From: Desulfobulbaceae bacterium
Lineage (GTDB): Bacteria; Desulfobacterota; Desulfobulbia; Desulfobulbales; Desulfocapsaceae
Assembly (NCBI GenBank): GCA_003249645.1
Contig: QKIH01000090.1
Coordinates: forward strand, 1 to 64,000
DNA length: 64,000 nucleotides
Direction: 5' to 3'
The translations under genes were made by a program, and so were the position numbers. Positions within the stretch are counted from its first letter, which is position 1, and each line of letters opens with the position of its first letter. Shown here one piece after another: positions 35,080-45,126 of the stretch. The notes under the pieces were generated by a model. That model was not told the DNA's origin. It saw only the letters and a list, made by a program, of their open reading frames with translations, and ran no database searches.

Positions 35080-35380
35080 GGTCCTTTAAAAGCGAAAAAC
35101 CGATTCTGAGGTGTCAGAACCGGTTTTTCTGGAGATAGGAGAGAAGAGAAAAAGCATAATATCTAAAGCAACAATCATGCCACTTATTAATTTCATCTTC
35201 TTTTCACATAATTATAACGAGTTAATACGAAAAGGGAATTTTAAAGGAGCCTAAAAAAGTTCAGTTTTTTGTACGGCCCGGTTTCGCCCTGTTCGAACTA
35301 TTCCTTTTTTCATCATATTTACATACAGTTAGATAAAATTCATTTTTTTACTGTATGAATAAATTCTTGTATCGTTTCTG
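35080..35380. other. Intergenic region between DUF362 gene and serA
   Basis: 301 bp with no ORF. AAAAACCGATTCTGA pairs with TCAGAACCGGTTTTT (about 35096-35129, one mismatch), followed on the minus strand by a T-run. It is a good intrinsic terminator for transcription coming from serA. AT-rich sequence on either side may hold the DUF362 promoter. Confidence 0.65.
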
Positions 35381-36559
35381 CTAGAAAACGATGGTTCTGG
35401 TTCTGATTACGTTCTCATTTTCCATGATTTCCGCAAGCAGTTCCTCAGATACGGCATCTTCCAGATCGATAATATTATATCCCACTTTACCGTTTGACTG
35501 GTTGCGGTAACTCTCGATATTGATACCGTATTTCCCGATCAGGTTGGTTGCAAAAGCAATCATTCCGGGAACATCCTTATTGATTACAATAAGCCTGGTA
35601 TGAACTTTCTGGGCAGGAATCGACTCGATGTTCGGGAAATTGACACTGTGAACCACGTTGCCATACTCAAGATAGGCAGCAAGTTCTTTTACTGCCATGG
35701 TTGCGCAGTTTTCTTCAGATTCTGAAGTCGAAGCGCCAAGATGCGGGGTGGTCAATATCTTCTCGTGACCGATTGTCTTTGCAGTCGGGAAGTCGGAAAG
35801 ATAACAGGAGAGCTGACCGCTTTCCAACGCCTCAAGTACGGCATCTTCATTGACGATCGGTTCACGCGCATAGTTAATCAGAACAGCACCTTTTTTCATC
35901 TTGCTGATGAACTCACTATCAACCATGCCCCTGGTTCTGTCATTGAGCGGCAGGTGAAGAGTCACAAAGTCGGCATCCTTTAAAACCGTGGTCAGGGTAC
36001 GGGTGATAGTTACCTCCGGAAGAAGCATATGGATATTCTGCAGGGCAGGAGATGGATCATAGCCCTTAACATTCATGTGCCGCTGCACGCCGCCATTGGA
36101 CATACGGACACCGATCTGGCCAAGACCCACAACAGCCAGATTTTTCCCGGCAATCTCAACGCCGCGAAAAGCAGCTTTTCTGGCTTCTACCTCGGTGCTC
36201 ACCTTTTCCGGCTCGATTGCAACAAGAGATTTGCAAAACTCAATACCGCTGTAGATATTTCTGTTCCAGACTCCAATCATCGGGAAGACGAGGTCAACAA
36301 CAGCATTGGCATTGGCACCCGGGGTATTGAAAATACAGATACCCTTCTCAGTCGCCTTATCGACAGTGATGTTGTTCACACCGGCTCCGGCTCTTGCAAC
36401 AGCAAGCAGTGACGGAAAATCATCGGTATTAACCTTGGTGCTTCTTACGAGAATTCCGTGGGGATCCTGCTCATCGGCAGAGACCGTAAAATTATCATCA
36501 AGCAGATTAAGCCCTTCCTGGGCAATAGCATTAATTTTTTTCAGTCTGAATTGAGACAT
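35381..36559 (-). CDS. serA: D-3-phosphoglycerate dehydrogenase-type 2-hydroxyacid dehydrogenase with ACT domain
   Basis: A 392-residue NAD-dependent dehydrogenase. The substrate half has ARAGAGVNNITVDKATEKGI and NTPGANANAV. The Rossmann half has GLGQIGVRMS. Catalytic residues lie in NYAREPIVNEDAV and TPHLGASTSESEENC. A C-terminal ACT domain (about 320-392, LIVINKDVPGMIAFATNLIGKYGIN) suggests serine feedback control. The usual NxARGG segment reads NYAREP here, a variation shared by a distinct SerA clade. The first step of serine synthesis is therefore the likely but not certain role. It is a single gene. Confidence 0.88.
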   Translation of the reverse strand: MSQFRLKKINAIAQEGLNLLDDNFTVSADEQDPHGILVRSTKVNTDDFPSLLAVARAGAGVNNITVDKATEKGICIFNTPGANANAVVDLVFPMIGVWNRNIYSGIEFCKSLVAIEPEKVSTEVEARKAAFRGVEIAGKNLAVVGLGQIGVRMSNGGVQRHMNVKGYDPSPALQNIHMLLPEVTITRTLTTVLKDADFVTLHLPLNDRTRGMVDSEFISKMKKGAVLINYAREPIVNEDAVLEALESGQLSCYLSDFPTAKTIGHEKILTTPHLGASTSESEENCATMAVKELAAYLEYGNVVHSVNFPNIESIPAQKVHTRLIVINKDVPGMIAFATNLIGKYGINIESYRNQSNGKVGYNIIDLEDAVSEELLAEIMENENVIRTRTIVF

Positions 36560-36667
36560 TTTTTCTCCTCAGCAGTATCAATTATTATTCAGTAACATAG
36601 GCAAAAATCGGTTCCAATAATAAGACTAGAATCGAAAAGGTCAATCACTTTCCTTGATACAAAGAGT

Positions 36668-38371
36668 TCAGGGAGCGAGCAGAACACTTTTGCAGAAAGA
36701 ATGAACTTTGGTTTCCCGCTCATTTAAAAAGCAGAGCAAACCACCGTTTCCATTTTGTGTAGAATATCCAAGAGTTGACAGACAACGTCCGGAAAAACGC
36801 ATAAAAAGAGCCTTTTTGAAAAACTTGCTCTTCTCTGGGGCTGTATACAGACCGGGAATCTCATCAGCAAGATCATGGAAAAGCTGTTTTTTCATCTCCT
36901 GCAGGCTTGCATGATCATGTTCTATGACAAAATCCTCCTGAAGAAATGAAGGGAGATAACGATGACCGCAACGCAGCCAGTCGTAACAGAGCAGTTCTTC
37001 AATGAGTGCTGCATCATCTCTGCCCTCTGTACAATTATTGATTAGTTCCCCCATACGTTCATGAGTTGCAGCAAAATTGAAAAAACCGCTTTCAACACAT
37101 CCTGCCAGGATAGTTTCAAAATAGAGATAAATATCCTCCCCGCTTTGACGAAGATAGTGCCACAAAGAAACAAAATAGCGGTTATTGAGAAACTTCTCTA
37201 CACACTCACAGAACCAGTACCGGCTGCGCAGCGTTTTTTTGTCCATCCAGTTCGAACAGAAAATCGAGTATGGCGGAGATCCGCTTGAACGATAGCCGTA
37301 TTCAGCCTGTTTTAGGCTTAACGGCGTATCAGGAAGAATTTTCAGCAGCCCCATCTGGATATAATGTCCCTGCATGGCAAAAACATCCCTGAACGACTGG
37401 CCGAAACTTTTTTCATCCTCAAAGGGAAGCCCGAGAATCAGATCAAGGTGCAGGTGAATATTGGCTGGCGCGGCAAGCTGCTGCACCACCTCATGAGCAG
37501 CCGCCGTATCAACAAAACGATCTATAGCCTGCAATGTGGCAGGATTAGTGGACTGAATGCCTATTTCAAACTGAAAAAGCTGATCAGGAACCGTTGCAAG
37601 AAATTCAAGGCATTCAGGAGTGAACCTGTCTGGAGATATCTCAAAATGAAAAGTGGTTTCACATTTTTTACCGGCAATGTGCCGCCAGATTGCTCTGGCC
37701 CGCTTTGGAATATCATTGAATGTTCTGTCGACAAAACGGATAACAAGGGGCTTATGGACAAGGAGAAAGTCGATTTCCTCACACACCTGCTCCACCGGCT
37801 TATGGAAAACACCCCGTTCTGCCGCACTGAGACAATATGCACAGGAAAAGGGACAGCCCCTAGAACTCTCGTAATAGATATGACGATTTTTTAAATGCTG
37901 ATCAAAATCCTCATCCCGATAAGGCAGAAGAAGACGCTGATCCTTCATCCTCAGGAAATTGCCGCCGTATCTTTTTGCAGGCGTCTTGGCCGCAATATCT
38001 TTCCAGAATCCTTCTCCGACCGCCTCAATTTCACCGGTGACAATGGTAGTGTTATTGCCGCTGAAACGTTCCCCTATCACGCCCGCCTGCGGCCCGCCGA
38101 CTACACAGTGAATCTCGGGATACCCTCTTTCAATATCCTGAAGAAGACGCTCGATCAGCTCAGAATTCCAGATCAGTGCAGAGAATAATATGTAATCCGG
38201 CTCATCTTCAACCAGGCGCAGAAACAGCTCATAATACGAATCATTGATAGTACACTGCATGATCTCAGTATCAAATCCGGCACAGTACTTTTCAATCTCC
38301 TGCCTGATATAGAAGAGCGCCAGACAAGAATGGGTGAATCTGGCGTTTAAGGCAACAAGCTTGAGCTTCAT
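36668..38371 (-). CDS. B12-binding-domain radical SAM protein (DUF4080 type)
   Basis: A 567-residue radical SAM enzyme. The N-terminal ~150 residues resemble a cobalamin-binding Rossmann domain (DYILFSALIWNSELIERLLQDI, HCVVGGPQAGVIGERF). The radical SAM core follows, with SSRGCPFSCAYCLSAAERG giving the CxxxCxxC iron-sulfur motif. A long C-terminal extension (about 370-567) is DUF4080-like. The substrate is unknown. ATG 38371 (MKLKLVALNARF) was chosen because GGAAAGAGA lies just before it; its ribosome binding site abuts the end of waaA, so the two are cotranscribed. No obvious pathway neighbours. Confidence 0.85.
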   Translation of the reverse strand: MKLKLVALNARFTHSCLALFYIRQEIEKYCAGFDTEIMQCTINDSYYELFLRLVEDEPDYILFSALIWNSELIERLLQDIERGYPEIHCVVGGPQAGVIGERFSGNNTTIVTGEIEAVGEGFWKDIAAKTPAKRYGGNFLRMKDQRLLLPYRDEDFDQHLKNRHIYYESSRGCPFSCAYCLSAAERGVFHKPVEQVCEEIDFLLVHKPLVIRFVDRTFNDIPKRARAIWRHIAGKKCETTFHFEISPDRFTPECLEFLATVPDQLFQFEIGIQSTNPATLQAIDRFVDTAAAHEVVQQLAAPANIHLHLDLILGLPFEDEKSFGQSFRDVFAMQGHYIQMGLLKILPDTPLSLKQAEYGYRSSGSPPYSIFCSNWMDKKTLRSRYWFCECVEKFLNNRYFVSLWHYLRQSGEDIYLYFETILAGCVESGFFNFAATHERMGELINNCTEGRDDAALIEELLCYDWLRCGHRYLPSFLQEDFVIEHDHASLQEMKKQLFHDLADEIPGLYTAPEKSKFFKKALFMRFSGRCLSTLGYSTQNGNGGLLCFLNERETKVHSFCKSVLLAP

Positions 38372-38383
38372 GTCTCTTTCCAA

Positions 38384-39673
38384 TCAGTTCCCGTTCAGGC
38401 TTTCCAGGATAAGTTCCGCCTGCTCTTTTGAAGCACCGTTCTGCGCCTGCGCAATGGTGCCGGCACGGTGGCAGATGAGCTCATACTCATCCTGATGCTG
38501 TTCAAAATATCGTATTTTTTCAATCAGTTCTTTCTCGTCATTCACTTTGAGCCCGGCCTGGCCGAATTCAAGCAGTGCAACGGCATCTTTGTAATCATTC
38601 ATGTACGGCCCGTAAAAAACAGCTTTATCCCAAAGTGCTGCTTCCATAATATTGTGTCCGCCCTTCTGCACCAGACTGCCGCCGCAAAAGACATAATCAG
38701 CAAGAGAGTAAAGATTGGACAGTTCGCCCATGACATCGATCAATATAATATTATGCTGACGCTGTTTACCGTGTTTCAACTCGGTATAACGTTCATAATC
38801 AAGGCCCTGTTCTATAAGAAAATTTTCTATGGCAGTTATACGTCCAAGGTGTCTCGGGGCTGTCATCCAGATAAAATTATCGACCTCTTCTCTCATCTGT
38901 TTATAGAGCTCAGCCAGCATATCCTCTTCACCAGTATGAGTGGAGCCGGAAATAAAGATCCTGGAGCTGTTCTCGATACCCAGCATCAGGCGAAAATTCT
39001 CGACCAGCTTCTCTTTGTGCTCCGGGAGCGGCAGATCATATTTCACATTACCTGAAACCCGGCACTTTGACTCTTCTGCACCAAGACTGACAAACCGTTT
39101 CATATCAGCCGTTGAGATAAATGCCATGCGATTAAAGTTGGCGAGAACCTCACTGAAAAACCGTTTGAAGGAGGTATAGGTCACAAGCGACCGAACCGAC
39201 ATCCTGCCATTAAGAAGCAGAATTTCAGCACCGTTTTTTTTCAGATTCCTTAATATCGAAGGCCATAACTCCGTTTCCAGACAGACATAAACATCAGGTT
39301 TTATTGTCTTAACAGCGCGGGCGGTAATGAAGGGAATATCGAGCGGCGAAATAACACAGCACACCCTGGAAGGAAGCCGCTCGATCGCAACGTTTCTGCC
39401 ATGACTGGTCATGGTTGAAACAACGATATCAATCTCATCGTTTTCAGCCAGAAGCTCGTTGATCAGTGCTTTCGCCGCCTGTACTTCACCAACAGAAGAG
39501 GCATGCAACCATACCCTCGGCGCAAACTTTTCAGGAACGACACGGGCAAGACCAAACCCGAGCCGCTGCGGCAGCCCTTCGCGGTACTTTTTCTTCAACA
39601 AGGCAAGAGGAAGCGCGATGGGCAAAGCCAATATAAATAAAGCTGTAATTAAAAATGAATACAGACTGTACAA
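38384..39673 (-). CDS. waaA: 3-deoxy-D-manno-octulosonic acid transferase
   Basis: KdtA/WaaA adds Kdo residue(s) to lipid A precursor on the inner face of the inner membrane. The 429-residue protein has an N-terminal membrane anchor (LITALFILALPIALPLALL), the acceptor motif WLHASSVGEVQAA with the catalytic glutamate and LLNGRMS. The donor-side region is FCGGSLVQKGGHNIMEAALWDK. This shows an LPS-bearing Gram-negative host. It lies 12 bp upstream of the radical SAM gene in one operon; no other LPS gene is adjacent. Confidence 0.95.
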   Translation of the reverse strand: MYSLYSFLITALFILALPIALPLALLKKKYREGLPQRLGFGLARVVPEKFAPRVWLHASSVGEVQAAKALINELLAENDEIDIVVSTMTSHGRNVAIERLPSRVCCVISPLDIPFITARAVKTIKPDVYVCLETELWPSILRNLKKNGAEILLLNGRMSVRSLVTYTSFKRFFSEVLANFNRMAFISTADMKRFVSLGAEESKCRVSGNVKYDLPLPEHKEKLVENFRLMLGIENSSRIFISGSTHTGEEDMLAELYKQMREEVDNFIWMTAPRHLGRITAIENFLIEQGLDYERYTELKHGKQRQHNIILIDVMGELSNLYSLADYVFCGGSLVQKGGHNIMEAALWDKAVFYGPYMNDYKDAVALLEFGQAGLKVNDEKELIEKIRYFEQHQDEYELICHRAGTIAQAQNGASKEQAELILESLNGN

Positions 39674-39890
39674 TGTTCTATAAATATGTAAAAGTTAGGG
39701 CTTAAATGCTTGAATATTCACTATACACAAAAGGGTCCCAATAAACCCGTTATAATCCTTATCGTCAACCACTAACAACGTTTTTCGTTGAATATGATAT
39801 CACATTTAATCCTGCTCAACGGTTGACAATTTCTGTCGACTTGAGTAATCAACTTTTTTCTCTATCGTTCACTTCCCAAACGGAGGCACC

Positions 39891-40916
39891 ATGTTTAGAG
39901 TAACAATCTCATTTGTGCTAACATTATTATTCTTAAATCTTTTTGGAGAAATACCAATGGCTGAAGCAAAGCTTAAAGATGGCCTGTACGCCAAAATATC
40001 CACCGATAAAGGTGATATTCTTCTCGTACTCGAATTTGAAAAGACCCCGCTCACAGTTGCCAACTTCGTTGGTCTGGCAGAGGGAACCAAGGAGCTGAGC
40101 AGCGGCGTCAGCGGTACCAGATTTTATGACGGTCTGACCTTTCACAGGGTAATTCCTGATTTCATGATTCAGGGCGGATGTCCTCTCGGAACCGGAACCG
40201 GCGGACCAGGCTACACTTTCCCTGATGAAATCGACCCAACTCTCAAGCATGACCGTCCCGGCATACTGTCCATGGCAAATGCCGGCCCGGGCACCAACGG
40301 CAGCCAGTTTTTTATCACCCACGTTCCGACCCCATGGCTTGATGGTAAACACACTGTTTTCGGACATGTTGTAGAAGGCCAGAAAGTCGTCAATGCTATT
40401 GCTCAAGGTGATAAAATCAACACCGTTGAAATCATCAGAGTAGGTCAAGCTGCTGAAAACTTTAAAGCTGATCAGCCTGCATTTGACGCACTTCTTGCTT
40501 CCCACGAAAACAGAATGCGTGAAAGAGAGCTCGCAGCACTGGAAGCAGAGAAAAAGCAGATTGAAGAAAGATGGCCGAATGCAATCACCACTCCTTCCGG
40601 TCTCAAGTATGTTGTTGTACAGGAAGGTACAGGAGATGCAACTCCAACTAAAGGAACCACTGTCACCGCCCATTACACCGGCAAACTGATGGATGGAACC
40701 AAATTCGATTCAAGCTATGACCGCGGCACCCCGATCAGCTTTCCTGTCGGGATGGGACGCGTTATCAGAGGCTGGGACGAAGCATTTCTCTCCATGAAAA
40801 AAGGAGAAAAGCGTGTGCTGATTATCCCATCTGATCTCGGTTACGGACCTCGCGGCAACGGCCCGATTCCGCCAAATGCTATAATGGTATTCGACGTAGA
40901 GCTGGTTAATTTCTAA
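39891..40916 (+). CDS. Exported peptidyl-prolyl isomerase: cyclophilin-FKBP fusion
   Basis: A 341-residue protein joining two unrelated prolyl isomerases. The signal peptide [26 protein letters not shown] leads into a cyclophilin domain (about 30-190). Its catalytic segments are [16 protein letters not shown] and [17 protein letters not shown] helical linker rich in charged residues (about 195-230) precedes an FKBP domain (about 235-341; [25 protein letters not shown], ending VFDVELVNF). Both active sites look intact. It is probably a periplasmic folding factor. A start at the internal ATG near residue 23 would remove the signal peptide, so the upstream ATG with GGAGG is preferred. Single gene with its own terminator. 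Confidence 0.93.
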   Translation: MFRVTISFVLTLLFLNLFGEIPMAEAKLKDGLYAKISTDKGDILLVLEFEKTPLTVANFVGLAEGTKELSSGVSGTRFYDGLTFHRVIPDFMIQGGCPLGTGTGGPGYTFPDEIDPTLKHDRPGILSMANAGPGTNGSQFFITHVPTPWLDGKHTVFGHVVEGQKVVNAIAQGDKINTVEIIRVGQAAENFKADQPAFDALLASHENRMRERELAALEAEKKQIEERWPNAITTPSGLKYVVVQEGTGDATPTKGTTVTAHYTGKLMDGTKFDSSYDRGTPISFPVGMGRVIRGWDEAFLSMKKGEKRVLIIPSDLGYGPRGNGPIPPNAIMVFDVELVNF

Positions 40917-40936
40917 AATCAAACCGACCAGTTAAA

Positions 40937-40979
40937 TAAAAAAAGCCCGACAGTTCTTTTCACTGTCGGGCTTTTTTAT
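40937..40979 (+). terminator. Rho-independent terminator after PPIase fusion
   Basis: AAAAAAGCCCGACAGT pairs with ACTGTCGGGCTTTTTT, about 16 bp with a short loop (TCTTTTC), followed by T-rich sequence. It could work in both directions. Confidence 0.93.
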
Positions 40980-41081
40980 TTACTCTTTCTAAACCATTAC
41001 TCACTCCCAATCTATTGATAACATCTGAGGATTGGACGTGTTCATTTTCTTTTCCTCAAAAGCCCCAAAAGGCAGGATAAA

Positions 41082-41240
41082 AAACGAACCAAAAGAAAGG
41101 AGCCCAGCCACTCCGGCCCTCCGGGCACCCTGCGCGCCTCAAAGTCGACGGGAGTTTGAGAAACTCGCTTACGCTCAAACAGCTCAAACTCTTTTCCGCC
41201 AACTTCTCCGGTGCTCAGCTACGAGAAAGCGGGGATACAA
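41082..41240. repeat. Repeat-like GC-rich element in intergenic region
   Basis: Within the ~320 bp between the PPIase terminator and trpS lies a block of different composition. It begins CGAACCAAAAGAAAGGAGCC, continues CTCCGGCCCTCCGGGCACCC, and ends with GAGTTTGAG (41152-41160) paired to CTCAAACTC (41183-41191). From memory, very similar blocks are scattered through intergenic regions of many proteobacterial genomes. Only one copy is in this window, so its repeat status needs a genome search. The 73-codon ORF over it is not convincing. Confidence 0.45.
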
Positions 41241-41301
41241 CAAAACAACCTAAGCTAATTAATCCTGAACACTTAAAAATCAGTCTAGTTCTAATTTTAA
41301 A

Positions 41302-42267
41302 TCAGTACTTCAACCCTACCCTGTCTCTAACCAGATCCATGGTAACAACCGCTTTCTCTCTTGCCTTTTCAGCACCCTTTCTCAATATCTGTCTGATCAT
41401 CTCAGGATCGTTGAGCAGTTCCTTTTTCCTTTCTCTCGCTGCAGAGAACTTGTCATTTATCAGGTCAAGCAGTTCAAGCTTAAGATAGCCATAGGCCGCC
41501 CCACCGTTGACATAAAGATCACGGATTTCAGCCATTCGTTCAGGGGTGGCGAAATGCCTGAGGATATTATACAGATTACAGGTATCCGGGTCTTTTGGAT
41601 CTTCAACCGGCGTTGCATCGGTTTCTATTGCCATAACCCGCTTTTTCAGCTGCTTGCCCTCAAGAAATATCGGGATGGTGTTGTCATAGGACTTTGACAT
41701 TTTCTGCCCGTCAAGCCCCGGGATGGTGGCAGTCTTCTCACTGATTGCCGGCTCGGGAATAACAAAGGTCTCACCGTATTCATTATTGAATTTCTGGGCA
41801 ATATCTCTTGCAACCTCAAGATGCTGCTTCTGATCCTTGCCGACCGGCACCTGCTCCGACTGATAAAGAAGGATATCTGCAGCCATCAGAATCGGATACG
41901 AAAAGAGCCCGTGACTTGCAATTATCCCCTTGGCAACCTTGTCTTTGTAGCTATGGCATCTCTCCATCAGCCCCATTGGAGTGAGGGTCGAAAGAACCCA
42001 GGTCAGTTCACAAACCTCAGGAACATCTGACTGGACCCAGAAGATGCATTTATCAGGGTCAAGACCAAGCGCCAGAAAATCTGCTGCCGCTTCAAGCGTA
42101 CCGGTTGCAAGTTTTTCGCGTTCACGAACCGAAGTCAGGGCGTGCAGATCGACGATAAACACATAGAGTTCAGAGCTCTCCATGCGGGAGATCATGGTTT
42201 GCATCATACCGAAATAATTACCGATATGCAGTTTTCCAGATGGCTGGATTCCAGACAAAATTCTCAT
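41302..42267 (-). CDS. trpS: Tryptophanyl-tRNA synthetase
   Basis: Class I aminoacyl-tRNA synthetase charging tRNA-Trp, 321 residues. MRILSGIQPSGKLHIGNYFG contains the HIGH-type signature as HIGN, and GLDGQKMSKSYDN contains the KMSKS loop. The length is typical for bacterial TrpS (about 330). The ORF track starts at GTG 42276; ATG 42267 gives the usual MRILSG start and is preferred. The gene ends without a visible terminator, next to the repeat-like block. Confidence 0.96.
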   Translation of the reverse strand: MRILSGIQPSGKLHIGNYFGMMQTMISRMESSELYVFIVDLHALTSVREREKLATGTLEAAADFLALGLDPDKCIFWVQSDVPEVCELTWVLSTLTPMGLMERCHSYKDKVAKGIIASHGLFSYPILMAADILLYQSEQVPVGKDQKQHLEVARDIAQKFNNEYGETFVIPEPAISEKTATIPGLDGQKMSKSYDNTIPIFLEGKQLKKRVMAIETDATPVEDPKDPDTCNLYNILRHFATPERMAEIRDLYVNGGAAYGYLKLELLDLINDKFSAARERKKELLNDPEMIRQILRKGAEKAREKAVVTMDLVRDRVGLKY

Positions 42268-42370
42268 AACAGACACTCAAAAGTTATTGTACTAGTCAAA
42301 CACAGTCTCTACTGGTTCGGCTGGTTGATTTTTTCCAAAACGTTAAAGGTGTTACCTTACCGCAAAAGAC

Positions 42371-42410
42371 AAAAAAAAGGGAGGGTGGAAATCAATTTTT
42401 CCACCCTCCC
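42371..42410 (-). terminator. Rho-independent terminator after dnaK
   Basis: On the minus strand GGGAGGGTGGAAAA pairs with TTTCCACCCTCCC and is followed by T8. It lies 38 bases past the dnaK stop. Confidence 0.95.
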
Positions 42411-42447
42411 GAGCTTTTTCAGGATCGATCTGAATCTCAGCTTCCGC

Positions 42448-44361
42448 TTACTTTACTTCTTCGTAGTCAGCATCCACTACATCATCGTCATCCTTCTTAG
42501 CCTGACCGCCGGCACTGCCGCCAGCTGCACCGCCGGCAGCATCAGGATTTTCCTTAGCGGCCTTGGCATACATCAGCTCAGCGAGTTTATGTGAAGCATT
42601 GGTAAGCGCCTCGGAAGCAGACTTGATAGCCTCGATGTCATCGCCTTCCATTGCTTTTTTAAGATTCTCAATCTCTTTCTCAACGTTTGCCTTGGTCTCA
42701 GCATCGACCTGATCAGTGAGATCCTTGAGTGATTTCTGGGTTGCATGAATAAGAGCATCAGCCTGGTTACGGATTTCGACCGCTTCCTTACGCTTCTTGT
42801 CTTCTTCCGCATGAATCTCTGCATCCTTGGTCATGCGCTCAATCTCTTCCTCAGTCAGACCGGAAGAAGCGGTGATTCTGATGGACTGCTCTTTTCCGGT
42901 TCCAAGATCCTTGGCAGATACATGCAGAATACCGTTGGCATCAAGATCGAAGGTCACCTCAATCTGTGGTACACCGCGTGGTGCAGGAGGAATATCGGAC
43001 AGCTCAAAACGACCAATAGTCTTATTGTCCTGAGCCATTTCACGTTCACCCTGAATTACATGGATGGAAACCGCCGGCTGATTATCTGCAGCTGTTGAGA
43101 AGACCTGGCTCTTCTTGGTAGGAACAGTGGTGTTTTTCTCGATCAGCTTGGTGGTTACACCGCCAAGGGTCTCGATACCAAGAGACAGCGGAGTAACATC
43201 AAGCAGGAGAACGTCTTTTACATCACCCTGAAGAACACCGCCCTGAATTGCCGCGCCGATTGCAACAACCTCATCCGGGTTAACACCCTTGTGAGGGTCT
43301 TTGCCGAAGATTTCCTTAACCTTCTCCTGAACCTTAGGCATACGGGTCATACCGCCGACAAGAATTACCTCATCGATATCACTGGCTGAAAGACCTGCAT
43401 CCTTCATAGCAATCTTACAAGGACCAACCGTACGATCGATCAGATCCTCAACAAGATTCTCAAGTTTTGCTCTTGAAAGCTTGATGTTCAGGTGCTTAGG
43501 ACCGCTCGCATCGGCTGTGATGAAAGGCAGGTTGATATCGGTTTCTTTGGTGGTTGACAGTTCCATCTTGGCTTTCTCAGCTTCTTCTTTAAGACGCTGA
43601 AGTGCCATTTTGTCATTACGAAGATCAATGCCCTGTTCGCGCTTAAACTCATCTGCAAGCCAGTTAACGATGCGCATGTCAAAGTCTTCACCACCGAGGA
43701 AGGTATCACCGTTGGTGGATTTTACTTCGAATACACCGTCACCGATCTCAAGGATGGACACGTCAAAAGTACCGCCACCAAGATCGAATACAGCGATCTT
43801 CTCTTCGTTCTTCTTGTCAAGGCCGTAAGCAAGAGATGCAGCGGTTGGTTCGTTGATAATACGCTGGACATTCAGACCTGCGATCTTACCTGCATCCTTG
43901 GTAGCCTGACGCTGGGAGTCATTAAAATAGGCAGGGACCGTAACAACAGCCTCGGTTACCTCTTCACCCAGATATTCTTCAGCGGTCTGCTTCATCTTTG
44001 CCAGAACCATGGCAGAAATCTCAGCTGGTCTGTACACTTTACCGTCAACCTTGACAGATACCGAACCGCTGGTTCCTTCCACAATGTCAAACGGGCTGAC
44101 TTCTATTGATTTCTTCACCTCAGGATCGGTGAATTTACGACCGATAAGTCGTTTAATAGCGTAGAGAGTCTTATCTGGGTTGGTTACAGCCTGACGCTTT
44201 GCCACCTGCCCAACGAGACGCTCTCCCCCGCTGCTGAAAGCTACAATTGATGGTGTGGTTCTGTTACCTTCCACGTTGGCGATAACCTTAGGCTCACCAC
44301 CCTCCATGATTGCAACACATGAGTTGGTCGTTCCTAGGTCAATTCCGATAATCTTGCTCAT
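42448..44361 (-). CDS. dnaK: Chaperone DnaK (Hsp70)
   Basis: Hsp70 chaperone, 637 residues, full length. The nucleotide-binding domain shows [28 protein letters not shown] and [14 protein letters not shown]. The substrate-binding domain follows from about residue 390 ([18 protein letters not shown]), and the C-terminal tail [14 protein letters not shown] is the usual EEVD-like end. A strong purine-rich ribosome binding site (AAGGAGAGAAGGAAG) precedes the ATG. grpE is 156 bp upstream on the same strand. dnaJ and hrcA are not adjacent, unlike the common hrcA-grpE-dnaK-dnaJ order. Confidence 0.98.
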   Translation of the reverse strand: MSKIIGIDLGTTNSCVAIMEGGEPKVIANVEGNRTTPSIVAFSSGGERLVGQVAKRQAVTNPDKTLYAIKRLIGRKFTDPEVKKSIEVSPFDIVEGTSGSVSVKVDGKVYRPAEISAMVLAKMKQTAEEYLGEEVTEAVVTVPAYFNDSQRQATKDAGKIAGLNVQRIINEPTAASLAYGLDKKNEEKIAVFDLGGGTFDVSILEIGDGVFEVKSTNGDTFLGGEDFDMRIVNWLADEFKREQGIDLRNDKMALQRLKEEAEKAKMELSTTKETDINLPFITADASGPKHLNIKLSRAKLENLVEDLIDRTVGPCKIAMKDAGLSASDIDEVILVGGMTRMPKVQEKVKEIFGKDPHKGVNPDEVVAIGAAIQGGVLQGDVKDVLLLDVTPLSLGIETLGGVTTKLIEKNTTVPTKKSQVFSTAADNQPAVSIHVIQGEREMAQDNKTIGRFELSDIPPAPRGVPQIEVTFDLDANGILHVSAKDLGTGKEQSIRITASSGLTEEEIERMTKDAEIHAEEDKKRKEAVEIRNQADALIHATQKSLKDLTDQVDAETKANVEKEIENLKKAMEGDDIEAIKSASEALTNASHKLAELMYAKAAKENPDAAGGAAGGSAGGQAKKDDDDVVDADYEEVK

Positions 44362-44517
44362 CTTCCTTCTCTCCTTAATATCATTTAATCAGACGGATCT
44401 TCCCGCCAGAGAAATTCCAGTTCTGTATAACGAGCACACTTGTTTTCAACTGTTTTCTAAGGTTGTCATTCTCACAAATTTGTCAAGTATACTTTACGCA
44501 AATTACAACACCATCAG

Positions 44518-45126
44518 TTAGCTAATCTTCCCGGAAGACACGATAACCTTGGCAACCCGCAGCAGACGATCCTTGTAGTAGTAGCCCTTTTCATATTCGG
44601 CAATAACATGGTTCTCAGGAATTTCATCACTTGGTGCCATTGAGAGTGCTTCCTGCTGATTCGGGTTAAACGGTTCTCCGATCGAGCTGAACGGCTTCAC
44701 CTCAAACTTTTCAAGGCTGTTGATCAGGCTTTTTCTGGTCAACTGAACGCCTTCAAGCAGCCCGTCAAGACTCTTCTGCGGATCAACGCCTTCGGTTACA
44801 CCCTGATCTATTGCTCTCTCCAGGTTGTCCAGCGCCGGAAGAATTTCACGAAAAATGTTCTCACCGGCATATTTCATCGCGGTCAGACGCTCTTTTTCCA
44901 GACGCTTCTTGGTATTTTCAAAGTCGGCGGCAATGCGGAGCATCTTATCCCTGAGATCGGCAGATTCCGCTAATGCCTCTTCTAACTGAACTTCAAGACT
45001 TTTTTCGTCTTCTGCGACCTGTTCAGCCTCAGCGGTTGCCTCCACTTCTTCCCCGGTGTTTATCTCTTCACGCAATTCACTATTTTCTTTACTGCTCACA
45101 CGTTCCTCCGTCGATGTTCTCTTCAT
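44518..45126 (-). CDS. grpE: Nucleotide exchange factor GrpE
   Basis: Exchange factor for DnaK, 202 residues. A low-complexity glutamate-rich N-terminus (about 1-50) precedes the long dimerising helix (LRDKMLRIAADFENTKKRLEKER). The beta domain contains NPNQQEALSM and VIAEYEKGYYYKDRLLRVAKVIVS. Length is typical. It lies upstream of dnaK; a consensus-like sigma-70 promoter is found about 70-100 bp before its start, and no CIRCE element (TTAGCACTC inverted repeat) is visible. Confidence 0.96.
   Translation of the reverse strand: MKRTSTEERVSSKENSELREEINTGEEVEATAEAEQVAEDEKSLEVQLEEALAESADLRDKMLRIAADFENTKKRLEKERLTAMKYAGENIFREILPALDNLERAIDQGVTEGVDPQKSLDGLLEGVQLTRKSLINSLEKFEVKPFSSIGEPFNPNQQEALSMAPSDEIPENHVIAEYEKGYYYKDRLLRVAKVIVSSGKIS

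Noticed and set aside
41032-41253. 73-codon ORF over the GC-rich intergenic block
   Set aside because: It follows the repeat-like block rather than a protein family and has no ribosome binding site.
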